DNA from: Bacillota bacterium
Lineage (GTDB): Bacteria > Bacillota > Clostridia > Acetivibrionales > DSM-1351
Reading direction: 5' to 3'
DNA length: 5,251 nt
Assembly: GCA_023436515.1 (NCBI GenBank)
Contig: JAEZIV010000373.1
Location: forward strand, 1-5,251
The translations under genes and the position numbers were made by a program. Numbering within the stretch: position 1 is the stretch's first letter; every line of letters begins with the position of its first letter. The notes beneath the pieces are model-generated. The model saw nothing but the letters and a program-made list of their open reading frames with translations. It ran no database searches and was not told where the DNA came from. Of the stretch, positions 1-5,251 are shown piece by piece.

Positions 1-112
<112 letters not shown>

Positions 113-150
113 TTATAATCCTTATAGTTGATGTGAATTCTGATAACATT

Positions 151-1179
151 CTACTTTATAAACATTGCGTCTCCGAAGCTGAAAAATCTGTAGCTTTCCT
201 CAACAGCAACGGTATATGCCTTGAGCACCTTATCCCTTCCGGCAAGAGAGCTTACAAGCATAATCAGGGTTGACTCGGGAAGATGGAAATTTGTTATCAG
301 TCTGTCCACAATTCTGAAATTGTAGCCTGGATAGATAAATATGTCGGTCCAGCCGTCACATGCCTTAAGCTCTCCCTCATTATCCCTGCCCACCGTTTCC
401 AGTACTCTGCAGCTGGTAGTACCAACAGCAGTAACCTTCCTTCCGCTATTTTTGGCAGTATTTATTATTTCACTGCTCTCATGGCTTATGGAGTAATATT
501 CTGAGTGCATTTTGTGCTGTGTTATATCATCAACCTTAACAGGTCTAAAGGTTCCAAGTCCAACATGAAGCATAACATAGGCAAGCTTAACACCTTTTTG
601 CTTCAAGGCCTCAAGGAGCTCCTGAGTAAAGTGTAGTCCAGCTGTCGGTGCCGCCGCTGAGCCATTGTATTTTGCATAAACAGTCTGATATCTTTCAGGG
701 TCCTCCAGCTTTTCGGTGATGTATGGCGGCAAAGGCATTATTCCTACCTTGTCCAATACCTCCTCAAATACACCCTCGTAATAAAATCTTACCAGCCTGT
801 TGCCTTCTTCCAGAACTTCGAGGATTTCAGCCTTCAGTTCACCCTTCCCAAATATAAATCGTGCACCGGGTTTTGCCTTTTTTCCCGGTCTGAGAATAAC
901 CTCCCAGGTATCGTCACTTATTCTCTTTAAAAGGACAAACTCTATTTTTCCGCCGCTGCCTTCCTTTTCACCTAGAAGTCTTGCAGGAATAACCCTTGTA
1001 TTGTTTAAGACAAGACAATCCCCTTCTTCGAAATAATCTACTATATCCTTAAATAATTTATGATTTATTTCCCCCGATTCCTTGTCAAGAACCATAAGTC
1101 TTGAATGATCCCTGTTTTCCAAAGGATGCTGTGCAATAAGCTCTTCAGGCAAATAATAATCAAATTCCTTTAAATTCAC
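151..1179 (-). CDS. queA: S-adenosylmethionine:tRNA ribosyltransferase-isomerase (QueA)
   Basis: QueA transfers and isomerises the ribosyl moiety of SAM onto preQ1-modified tRNA to give epoxyqueuosine, a cytoplasmic step of queuosine synthesis. Family blocks are visible in order, numbered from the GTG start: [12 protein letters not shown] (6-17), [11 protein letters not shown] (58-68), MPLPPYI (148-154), YQTVYA (164-169), [12 protein letters not shown] (173-184), [10 protein letters not shown] (205-214), HSEYY (225-229), [20 protein letters not shown] (283-302) and FSFGDAMFI near the C-terminus. I chose the GTG at 1179-1177 (342 aa) over the in-frame ATG at 1203. GGAGGA (1192-1187) stands exactly 7 nt before the GTG, and homologues begin at about (M)xLxxFDYxLP. 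The ATG would add eight residues encoded by the Shine-Dalgarno region itself, and no comparable Shine-Dalgarno precedes it. The length is normal for the family and no key block is missing. It is the upstream gene of a probable queA-tgt operon. Confidence 0.96.
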   Translation of the reverse strand: MNLKEFDYYLPEELIAQHPLENRDHSRLMVLDKESGEINHKLFKDIVDYFEEGDCLVLNNTRVIPARLLGEKEGSGGKIEFVLLKRISDDTWEVILRPGKKAKPGARFIFGKGELKAEILEVLEEGNRLVRFYYEGVFEEVLDKVGIMPLPPYITEKLEDPERYQTVYAKYNGSAAAPTAGLHFTQELLEALKQKGVKLAYVMLHVGLGTFRPVKVDDITQHKMHSEYYSISHESSEIINTAKNSGRKVTAVGTTSCRVLETVGRDNEGELKACDGWTDIFIYPGYNFRIVDRLITNFHLPESTLIMLVSSLAGRDKVLKAYTVAVEESYRFFSFGDAMFIK

Positions 1180-1242
1180 TGATAATTCCTCCAAATGCGA
1201 CATATATAGCTGAACAATAGCTGTAGCAAAGAATCAATAAAT

Positions 1243-1271
1243 ATCATACATTATAATTACTTATATTACAA
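1243..1271 (-). promoter_or_regulatory. Candidate SigA-type promoter for queA-tgt
   Basis: On the minus strand TTGTAA (1271-1266) and TATGAT (1248-1243) are separated by exactly 17 nt, giving an expected start of transcription near 1236 and a leader of about 57 nt before the GTG of queA. The -35 box is only moderate (TTG conserved, two mismatches). A second TATAAT (1255-1250) lies in the spacer but has no matching -35. The heptamer CAGCTAT occurs twice in the leader with an 11-nt period (minus strand 1223-1217 and 1212-1206). This is a consensus match only. Confidence 0.5.
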
Positions 1272-1278
1272 ATACTTA

Positions 1279-1307
1279 TTGCCATATATAATGTTTTTTT
1301 GTATAAT
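1279..1307 (+). promoter_or_regulatory. SigA-type promoter for the aspartate kinase gene
   Basis: TTGCCA (1279-1284) and a perfect TATAAT (1302-1307) are spaced by 17 nt, so only one position departs from the housekeeping consensus. The spacer carries a run of seven T. Transcription is predicted to begin near 1314, which leaves a 5' leader of about 180 nt before the start codon at 1493. The -35 box lies only 7 bp from the -35 box of the oppositely directed queA promoter candidate, so the two promoters are back to back and could influence each other. Confidence 0.75.
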
Positions 1308-1313
1308 TTATGA

Positions 1314-1492
1314 GATATAATTCCTGCACGAAAATACTGGGAGATATCTCATATTTAATAGCCAGCTTTAGAATAAAAATGCTATGCACGTAACCGGCCC
1401 AAGGCCGGTTAATTACTATTTTATCTGCTGTGTAAATATTATGTCTCCTATTAAGTATAAAATAACAAGCTATATGGATGGAGGATATTTTT
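1314..1492 (+). other. Long structured 5' leader of the aspartate kinase mRNA, class not recognised
   Basis: This stretch has no gene I can support, and it is not a lysine riboswitch or T-box that I can recognise: neither the CGCCGAAG/GGAG-GCTA elements nor a T-box sequence is present. It holds three structural candidates. The first is a 10-bp inverted repeat, TATGAGATAT (1309-1318, beginning at or just before the predicted transcript start) with ATATCTCATA (1344-1353). The second is a GC-rich hairpin, TAACCGGCC (1391-1399) with GGCCGGTTA (1403-1411) and a CAA loop, conspicuous in AT-rich surroundings. The third is TCTCC (1444-1448), which could pair with the GGAGG Shine-Dalgarno (1480-1484). 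TGCACG occurs twice (1325-1330 and 1385-1390). The GC hairpin lacks a proper T-run, so a simple terminator is doubtful. Confidence 0.4.
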
Positions 1493-2848
1493 ATGAAGGT
1501 TGCAAAATTTGGTGGAACATCACTGGCTAATGCTGAACAAATAAAAAAAGTTTGCGATATAATTCTGGCTGACAGTGAAAGAAGAATTATCGTAGTATCT
1601 GCCCCGGGAAAAAGAGACAAACAGGACACAAAGGTTACTGATCTTTTGATAGCCTGTGCCAACAAACAGCTTGAAACCGGTAATTCTGCTGCAGAGCTTG
1701 ATGCAGTTGTTAATAGATTCAAGGATATAGCCGATGAGCTCAAGCTTGACGACAGCATAATAAAGGATATCAGAAAGGACCTGGAAGAAAGGGTCAGCCT
1801 TGATACAAGTCATGCCGGTATGTTCATGGATTCAATGAAAGCCGCAGGAGAAGACAATAGTGCAAAGCTTGTAGCAGCCTACCTGAACAGTATAGGACAT
1901 AAAGCACACTACGTAAGCCCCAAGCAGGCTGGTCTACTTATGAGCAGTGAATTTGGAAATGCCCAGGTCTTGCAGGAATCATACGAGAATCTGAAAATGT
2001 TAAACAACTATGAAGGAATTATCATCTTCCCCGGTTTCTTCGGCTATACAAAGGAAGGCAGCGTTGCAACCTTTCCTCGCGGCGGTTCAGATATTACCGG
2101 TTCAATTCTTGCAGCCGCACTGAAGGTTGATTTGTATGAAAATTTTACAGATGTAGATGCAGTATACGCAGCTCATCCCGGACTTGTACACAAACCTGCT
2201 GCAATAGCCGAGCTGACATACAGAGAAATGAGAGAGCTCTCATATGCAGGCTTCTCAGTATTACATGAAGATACTCTGGTACCTGTTTATATGGCGGGCG
2301 TACCTGTTAACATCAAAAATACAAATAATCCGTCTGCTCCCGGAACAAAAATTGTTACTCACCGTGACCTGACTCCAAACCCTGTAGTAGGTATTGCAAG
2401 TGATTCCGGCTTCTGTTGTATCTATGTTAGCAAGTTTATGATGAACAGAGAGATAGGCTTTGGAAGAAAGCTTCTGCAAATATTGGAGGAAGAAGGTATC
2501 TCCTATGAGCATACACCATCAGGAATTGATAATATATCAGTAATTCTTAAGCAAAATCAATTTAAGACACCTGATATTGAGAAAAAGGTACTTGATCGGA
2601 TAAAGGTTGAACTTAATTGCGATGATGTATCAATTGATCACAACCTTGCAATTGTTATTATTGTTGGTGAAGCTATGAAAAACACAGTAGGCACTGCGGC
2701 AAGAGCTACATCCGCCTTAGCTAAAGCTTCAATAAGTCTGGAAATGATTAACCAGGGTTCCTCTGAAATAACCATGATGTTTGCTGTAAGAGATAATGAA
2801 GCTAACAAAGCAGTTATTTCACTTTACAATGAGTTTTTTCATAAATAA
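1493..2848 (+). CDS. lysC: Aspartate kinase, monofunctional LysC/YclM (AK III) type
   Basis: This enzyme phosphorylates aspartate to 4-phospho-aspartate, the first committed step towards lysine, diaminopimelate, threonine and methionine. The protein is 451 aa, close to the ~450 aa usual for this type. The amino-acid kinase domain fills roughly residues 1-290: KFGGTS (5-10, nucleotide/substrate site), SAPGKRDKQDTKVTDLL (36-52), the GFFGYTKEG block (181-189), FPRGGSDITGS (194-204) and TDVDAVY (219-225). Two ACT-like regulatory modules follow, about 298-375 and 386-450, the second with the INQGSSEITMMFAV block (419-432) typical of effector-binding aspartokinases. The overall pattern recalls Bacillus YclM/ThrD, reported to respond to lysine plus threonine; feedback in this protein is inferred, not shown. 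I chose the ATG at 1493, with GGAGG (1480-1484) 8 nt upstream, over the ATG at 1478, which overlaps that Shine-Dalgarno. The gene appears monocistronic, with its own promoter and a terminator 38 nt after the stop. The symbol lysC is used generically. Confidence 0.95.
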   Translation: MKVAKFGGTSLANAEQIKKVCDIILADSERRIIVVSAPGKRDKQDTKVTDLLIACANKQLETGNSAAELDAVVNRFKDIADELKLDDSIIKDIRKDLEERVSLDTSHAGMFMDSMKAAGEDNSAKLVAAYLNSIGHKAHYVSPKQAGLLMSSEFGNAQVLQESYENLKMLNNYEGIIIFPGFFGYTKEGSVATFPRGGSDITGSILAAALKVDLYENFTDVDAVYAAHPGLVHKPAAIAELTYREMRELSYAGFSVLHEDTLVPVYMAGVPVNIKNTNNPSAPGTKIVTHRDLTPNPVVGIASDSGFCCIYVSKFMMNREIGFGRKLLQILEEEGISYEHTPSGIDNISVILKQNQFKTPDIEKKVLDRIKVELNCDDVSIDHNLAIVIIVGEAMKNTVGTAARATSALAKASISLEMINQGSSEITMMFAVRDNEANKAVISLYNEFFHK

Positions 2849-2886
2849 GCTTTAGCAATAAATTTGTTATAGTACGCAATCAAAAA

Positions 2887-2937
2887 ATAAAAGGGAATGT
2901 TGATAAGGATTTAGTTCTTTTCAACATTCCCTTTTAT
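2887..2937. terminator. Bidirectional intrinsic terminator between convergent genes
   Basis: A perfect 17-bp inverted repeat has arms at 2887-2903 and 2921-2937 and a 17-nt loop. The stem core is GGGAATGTTGA. Read on the plus strand, it follows the aspartate kinase stop (2848) and ends in TTTT-ATAT. Read on the minus strand, it follows the SpoIID-like stop (2945) by 7 nt, and the transcript ends in TTTTATTTTTT. It therefore can end transcription from both sides, as expected between two convergent genes. Confidence 0.92.
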
Positions 2938-2944
2938 ATGTGCA

Positions 2945-4585
2945 CTATTTCTTTATCTCTATTTTTGTTCCACTGTAGTAGTGAGTTAAGATTTGATCAA
3001 AGGTAAAGCCGGCATTTGCCATTCCCTTTGCCCCTTCCTGACTCATACCTACACCATGCCCGTATCCCTTTCCGGTAAATATGAATTCTGTTGGGGACCA
3101 GGTCACTTCTGTTCTATTACCATCAGCACCAACTATAGTTATTTTATCTGCGGGGTTTGACTGCTTAACCTCACCGGCTGAGCCTATAATCATTAGCTGC
3201 CCAAGCTGCTTCTGCTCCACTTTTCCGTCAATTGACACATTGACGTCTGAGTTGGTGGATATGGTATACCACTGACTGTACAAGCCTAAAAAGGTTCTGC
3301 AGCCATCCTTTGTAAATTTAATACCCTCGGGCTTCAAGGTTCCCCTGACAACTACTTCTATGGGCCTCCCCGCTTCAGAAACCTTTGTGATTTCCACGCT
3401 GGTAACGGTACCAATGTTATGCTTAGCCAGCTTTTGGGTGATCTCATCAGCTGTCAGCCTTAAGGTCCAATTGTATTTTGGCGAAGTGCCTGACTCGTAT
3501 TTATCTTCAACGCTCTTTAAATATGGAGCACCTGTCCATACATTTGAGCCATCCTCTGTACGCCCTCCGGAAGATGCCGAATAGACTGCCTCTATTAGCT
3601 GACCGTTATATGTAATTACCAAGCCTTCTGTCGCATCAACTGCCTTGTTTGTGTTCTGGCTTTCAGAGCCCATTCCATAATAAACCTGGCAATGAATCTC
3701 ATTGCACAAATTGAAGCCATGGGAGGTGTGCTTATTATTTTTGTAGGCATAGGTCCTTGCTGCAACAGCCTGGGCTTTCAATGCTTCACTGTTTGAATAG
3801 CTTTCTATTTCATTCGGTACAACTCCATATAGATACTGTTCCATGGTAAGTACGTTTATAATTGTCATGTCGCTGTCTGCTTTTCTCAGGAATTCTACCT
3901 CACCTCTATAGGTGTTGAATTTTGCCGTACCGATTTTTATTGAGTCACCGTCTTTTGCCGACTTACCTCTCAATAGATTTTTTTCTGCTGCATACATGAA
4001 TATGGTATCTCCAGTGGCAGCATCCATTCCGCAAATTCTGGTATCTGCCCTTTCGACAACGGAGTACTCGGCTTCTCCAAGTTTTTCACTAACCGATGCA
4101 ATTGTGCTCTGGGCAGTAGCTTTGTCTACATAAAAGCCAGACCAGATATTCCAACCTGTTTCGGTATAAACAGGGTAAGCAATTATTCCTTTTTGGTTAT
4201 ATGTACTGATGACCGGTAAAGTATCGTTATAAGATCCGTAAGTATTTGGGAGTTTTATATGATAAGGCCCCAGGGAAGGATTTCCTGTTTCAGTAGCAGG
4301 AGTCAGCTTTGATCCGCTGCCGGTAAAATAGCCGTCCTTTCGAATAATAAGATTCTGCTCCGGACTTGAAGTATACACAGGTATATATTCATTCGAGGCC
4401 GGATTATAAGCGTTGAAGGATACTCCCTGAGCTCCGCTAACGCTAATCTGGCTCTGAGCTTTAGTCCCATAAAACAACCCTATCTTAATCATTGGAGTTG
4501 ATGCTGCGTATACATTAAAATTGTTAATACCTGAAAACATTGTAAATACTAAAACAATGCTTATAAATAAGCAAAATTTTCTCAT
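2945..4585 (-). CDS. Secreted SpoIID/LytB-family cell-wall glycan-lytic protein
   Basis: SpoIID-family enzymes cleave peptidoglycan glycan strands lytically; SpoIID itself acts in forespore engulfment. The protein is 546 aa. Residues 1-27 are a clear Sec signal peptide (MRKF, hydrophobic stretch about 5-19, likely cleavage after NVYA). No later membrane segment is seen, so it is probably exported. A region of weak character (28-200) follows, in which 132-182 looks SPOR-like (WxxWSGFYVDKATAQS, then EYSVVERAD). The SpoIID domain covers about 205-546: YLYGVVPNEI with the presumed catalytic Glu259, EALKAQAVAARTYAY (267-281), CNEIHCQVYYG (294-304; Cys294 and His298 are likely metal ligands by family analogy), SASSGGRTED (336-345) and GHGVGMSQEGAKGMA (509-523). 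All expected motifs are intact. At 546 aa it is much longer than Bacillus SpoIID (~340 aa), so it may be a vegetative LytB-like paralogue. The ATG at 4585 was chosen because the signal peptide starts there and AGGGTG precedes it by 10 nt; the frame stays open upstream to an ATG at 4732. Confidence 0.88.
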   Translation of the reverse strand: MRKFCLFISIVLVFTMFSGINNFNVYAASTPMIKIGLFYGTKAQSQISVSGAQGVSFNAYNPASNEYIPVYTSSPEQNLIIRKDGYFTGSGSKLTPATETGNPSLGPYHIKLPNTYGSYNDTLPVISTYNQKGIIAYPVYTETGWNIWSGFYVDKATAQSTIASVSEKLGEAEYSVVERADTRICGMDAATGDTIFMYAAEKNLLRGKSAKDGDSIKIGTAKFNTYRGEVEFLRKADSDMTIINVLTMEQYLYGVVPNEIESYSNSEALKAQAVAARTYAYKNNKHTSHGFNLCNEIHCQVYYGMGSESQNTNKAVDATEGLVITYNGQLIEAVYSASSGGRTEDGSNVWTGAPYLKSVEDKYESGTSPKYNWTLRLTADEITQKLAKHNIGTVTSVEITKVSEAGRPIEVVVRGTLKPEGIKFTKDGCRTFLGLYSQWYTISTNSDVNVSIDGKVEQKQLGQLMIIGSAGEVKQSNPADKITIVGADGNRTEVTWSPTEFIFTGKGYGHGVGMSQEGAKGMANAGFTFDQILTHYYSGTKIEIKK

Positions 4586-4610
4586 TTGTAACAAACACCC
4601 TGCCCTTTCG

Positions 4611-4634
4611 TTATTTTCTTGCTTGTTTCGACAT
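4611..4634 (-). CDS. Possible 7-codon upstream ORF in the SpoIID-like gene's leader
   Basis: On the minus strand ATG (4634-4632) opens a seven-codon frame, MSKQARK, ending in TAA at 4613-4611, 25 nt before the ATG of the SpoIID-like gene. It is preceded by AGGAGG (4651-4646), the strongest Shine-Dalgarno in this leader, with a somewhat long 11-nt spacing. The main gene's own site (AGGGTG) is weaker. A leader peptide or translational coupling is possible, but so is a chance AGGAGG; nothing else supports translation. Confidence 0.2.
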   Translation of the reverse strand: MSKQARK

Positions 4635-4725
4635 ATAAGATAATACCTCCTGCCTTGGTCTGAAAATGTAACAGAATTGAAACATCCGGCGTATACTATA
4701 TAACAGCTAAAATAACTCAAAACAT

Positions 4726-4754
4726 TTGACACATTATATTACCAATGATATGAT
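4726..4754 (+). promoter_or_regulatory. dapA: Strong SigA-type promoter for the lysine riboswitch-dapA transcript
   Basis: A perfect TTGACA (4726-4731) is followed after 17 nt by TATGAT (4749-4754), which also carries an extended -10 (TG at 4746-4747, one base before the box). Transcription should start near 4761, about 14 nt before the first helix of the riboswitch. The strength of the match fits a promoter that fires constitutively, with control exerted downstream by attenuation. It lies within the upstream extension of the divergent SpoIID-like reading frame, which also argues that this extension is not coding. Confidence 0.88.
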
Positions 4755-4774
4755 AAATAAAAATAAATAGCTTT

Positions 4775-4943
4775 AGATAGAGGTGCGTTTCTTATCAGTA
4801 ATTGCAATGAAGATTATTGGGGTCTGGTGATTTGCAACGAAAGGAATAGACGCCGAAGGAATTACTTCCCACATATAAGTAAAACCTGGTTTTATGGCTA
4901 ACAACCTTAAGACTGTCATCATGTTTTTGGTGGAGCGCTATCT
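4775..4943 (+). ncRNA. Lysine riboswitch (L box) aptamer
   Basis: This RNA binds lysine and switches transcription of the downstream lysine gene. The conserved L-box elements appear in order: GAGGTGCG (4780-4787), ATCAGTA (4794-4800), GAAAGG (4839-4844), GACGCCGAAGG (4849-4859), CCTGG (4885-4889), GACTGTCA (4911-4918) and GGAGCGCTATC (4932-4942). Helices can be drawn. P1 is AGATAG (4775-4780) with CTATCT (4938-4943). P2 contains TTGCAA (4802-4807) with TTGCAA (4832-4837), plus a wobble-rich tip at 4813-4818/4826-4831. P3 is TTACTT (4862-4867) with AAGTAA (4877-4882), P4 is GGTT/AACC, and P5 is CATCA (4917-4921) with TGGTG. The P2 loop GGGG (4819-4822) and P3 loop CCCA (4868-4871) can kiss, as known for this class. 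The target is dapA. Confidence 0.96.
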
Positions 4944-4983
4944 GTTTAGTATAATTTTGATTATAGTGATTTAAACAGACGCT
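4934..4983 (+). promoter_or_regulatory. Antiterminator of the lysine riboswitch
   Basis: AGCG (4934-4937) and TCTGTTTA (4941-4948), with CTA (4938-4940) bulged out, can pair with TAAACAGA (4972-4979) and CGCT (4980-4983). This 12-bp helix uses the 3' strand of P1 and the first bases of the terminator's 5' arm, so it excludes both. The expected logic is that without lysine the antiterminator forms and dapA is transcribed; with lysine P1 is held closed and the terminator forms. The pairing was read by eye. Confidence 0.75.
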
Positions 4984-5002
4984 GGCTCTTGCCAGCGTTT
5001 TT
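4979..5002 (+). terminator. Lysine-responsive intrinsic terminator upstream of dapA
   Basis: ACGCTGGC (4979-4986) and GCCAGCGT (4991-4998) form a perfect 8-bp GC-rich stem with a TCTT loop, followed directly by a run of five T (4998-5002). It lies 36 nt after the end of the riboswitch aptamer and is the expression platform of the switch: an OFF switch by premature termination when lysine is abundant. Confidence 0.93.
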
Positions 5003-5159
5003 AATTGCATTGCCAAAAATTCGGTGACACCTTTACTTATGAGTGATTACCTGAATGTAGGAAGAAAGCCTGGTGTGACCATTTCGGGCACACTTTATGC
5101 AAAAGTGGCATTCCCACCTTTGCTAAATGAATAAATCACAGCGTGCAAAGTACGCAGAC
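5003..5159 (+). other. Unexplained structured interval between riboswitch terminator and dapA
   Basis: About 155 nt separate the terminator from the dapA ribosome-binding site, more than the switch needs. I recognise no known RNA class here. Visible are a 31-codon frame from ATG 5039 to TAA 5132-5134 without a clear Shine-Dalgarno, and several mutually exclusive hairpins: GTGTG (5073-5077) with CACAC (5089-5093), CACTTT (5091-5096) with AAAGTG (5102-5107), and GCAAAAGTGG (5099-5108) with CCACCTTTGC (5114-5123, one A-C mismatch). An outer stem GTGATT (5043-5048) with AATCAC (5134-5139) could close them. A final small hairpin, GCGTG (5141-5145) with TACGC (5151-5155), ends 4 nt before the dapA Shine-Dalgarno. 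None of the hairpins is followed by a T-run, so a second terminator is not supported. Confidence 0.35.
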
Positions 5160-5169
5160 GGAGGTTAAT

Positions 5170-5251
5170 ATGAAAAAACCAATTTTTACAGGATCAGGTG
5201 TAGCTATCGTTACCCCATTTTCAAATGAAGGTACAGACTACTATAAACTTT
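5170..5251 (+). CDS. dapA: 4-hydroxy-tetrahydrodipicolinate synthase, N-terminal fragment (cut by window edge)
   Basis: DapA condenses pyruvate with aspartate semialdehyde, the branch point into diaminopimelate and lysine synthesis in the cytoplasm. Only 27 codons are visible: MKKPIFTGSGVAIVTPFSNE and then GTDYYKL. The FxGSGVAIVTPF block is the characteristic first strand of the DapA TIM barrel; the catalytic lysine and tyrosine lie beyond the window. The ATG at 5170 is preceded by GGAGG (5160-5164) with a 5-nt spacer. Identification is strengthened by the lysine riboswitch directly upstream, a usual partner of dapA or lysC in Firmicutes. The reaction uses the product pathway of the aspartate kinase encoded 2.3 kb upstream, but the two genes are separate transcription units. 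Confidence 0.93.
   Translation, partial: MKKPIFTGSGVAIVTPFSNEGTDYYKL

Noticed and set aside
1391..1411. GC-rich hairpin in the aspartate kinase leader as a transcription terminator
   Set aside because: The stem is strong, but what follows is AATTACTATTTTATC rather than a T-run, so an intrinsic terminator is not supported; it is kept only as an unexplained structure.
1314..1492. Lysine riboswitch or T-box in the aspartate kinase leader
   Set aside because: None of the diagnostic elements is present, in contrast to the dapA leader where they all are.
1276..1813. Two minus-strand open frames (160 and 97 codons) over the start of the aspartate kinase gene
   Set aside because: They lie antisense to a clearly coding gene, have low-complexity Ser/Leu-rich or Cys-rich translations, no Shine-Dalgarno and no recognisable domain.
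4586..4732. N-terminal 49-residue extension of the SpoIID-like protein from ATG 4732
   Set aside because: It would put residues before a textbook signal peptide, overlaps the dapA promoter -35 region, and lacks a Shine-Dalgarno at the upstream ATG.
4795..5016. Minus-strand 73-codon frame across the lysine riboswitch
   Set aside because: It is antisense to a well-conserved structured RNA and its terminator, which explain the sequence fully; no ribosome-binding site is seen.

Overview
The window looks like a low-to-moderate G+C, endospore-forming Firmicute of the class Clostridia. The base composition is AT-rich. Shine-Dalgarno sites (GGAGG type) and SigA-like promoters are strong. A lysine riboswitch precedes dapA, the aspartate kinase is of the Bacillus YclM type, and there is a SpoIID/LytB-family secreted protein. 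This taxonomic reading is inference from gene content and protein style; no database search was possible.

Layout from left to right. (1) Positions 1-1179, minus strand: the queuosine tRNA-modification operon, queA followed by the 5' end of tgt (cut by the window edge; only 27 codons are visible). (2) Positions 1180-1492: a divergent control region with back-to-back SigA-like promoters for queA (minus) and the aspartate kinase gene (plus). The kinase mRNA has a leader of about 180 nt with a GC-rich hairpin and a possible Shine-Dalgarno-sequestering stem. (3) Positions 1493-2848, plus: monofunctional aspartate kinase of the LysC/YclM (AK III) type. (4) Positions 2887-2937: a perfect 17-bp inverted repeat that serves as a bidirectional terminator between convergent genes. 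(5) Positions 2945-4585, minus: a secreted SpoIID/LytB-family cell-wall protein of 546 residues. (6) Positions 4586-5169: a second divergent control region. On the plus strand it has an excellent promoter, a complete lysine riboswitch with antiterminator and terminator, and then a further ~155 nt with potential alternative hairpins and a 31-codon ORF. (7) Positions 5170-5251, plus: the start of dapA, cut by the right edge.

How the genes work together. Aspartate kinase makes aspartyl phosphate, the first step of the aspartate family. DapA commits aspartate semialdehyde to diaminopimelate and lysine, which feed peptidoglycan and, in spore-formers, dipicolinate. In this window only dapA carries a recognisable lysine riboswitch. 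The kinase probably relies on allosteric control through its two C-terminal ACT domains, plus whatever its leader does. QueA and Tgt are successive enzymes of queuosine synthesis in tRNA anticodons. The SpoIID-like protein belongs to a family of glycan-strand lytic enzymes, some of which act in engulfment during sporulation.

No phage, transposon or CRISPR signal was seen. The least explained DNA is the interval between the riboswitch terminator and dapA (5003-5159) and the aspartate kinase leader (1314-1492).
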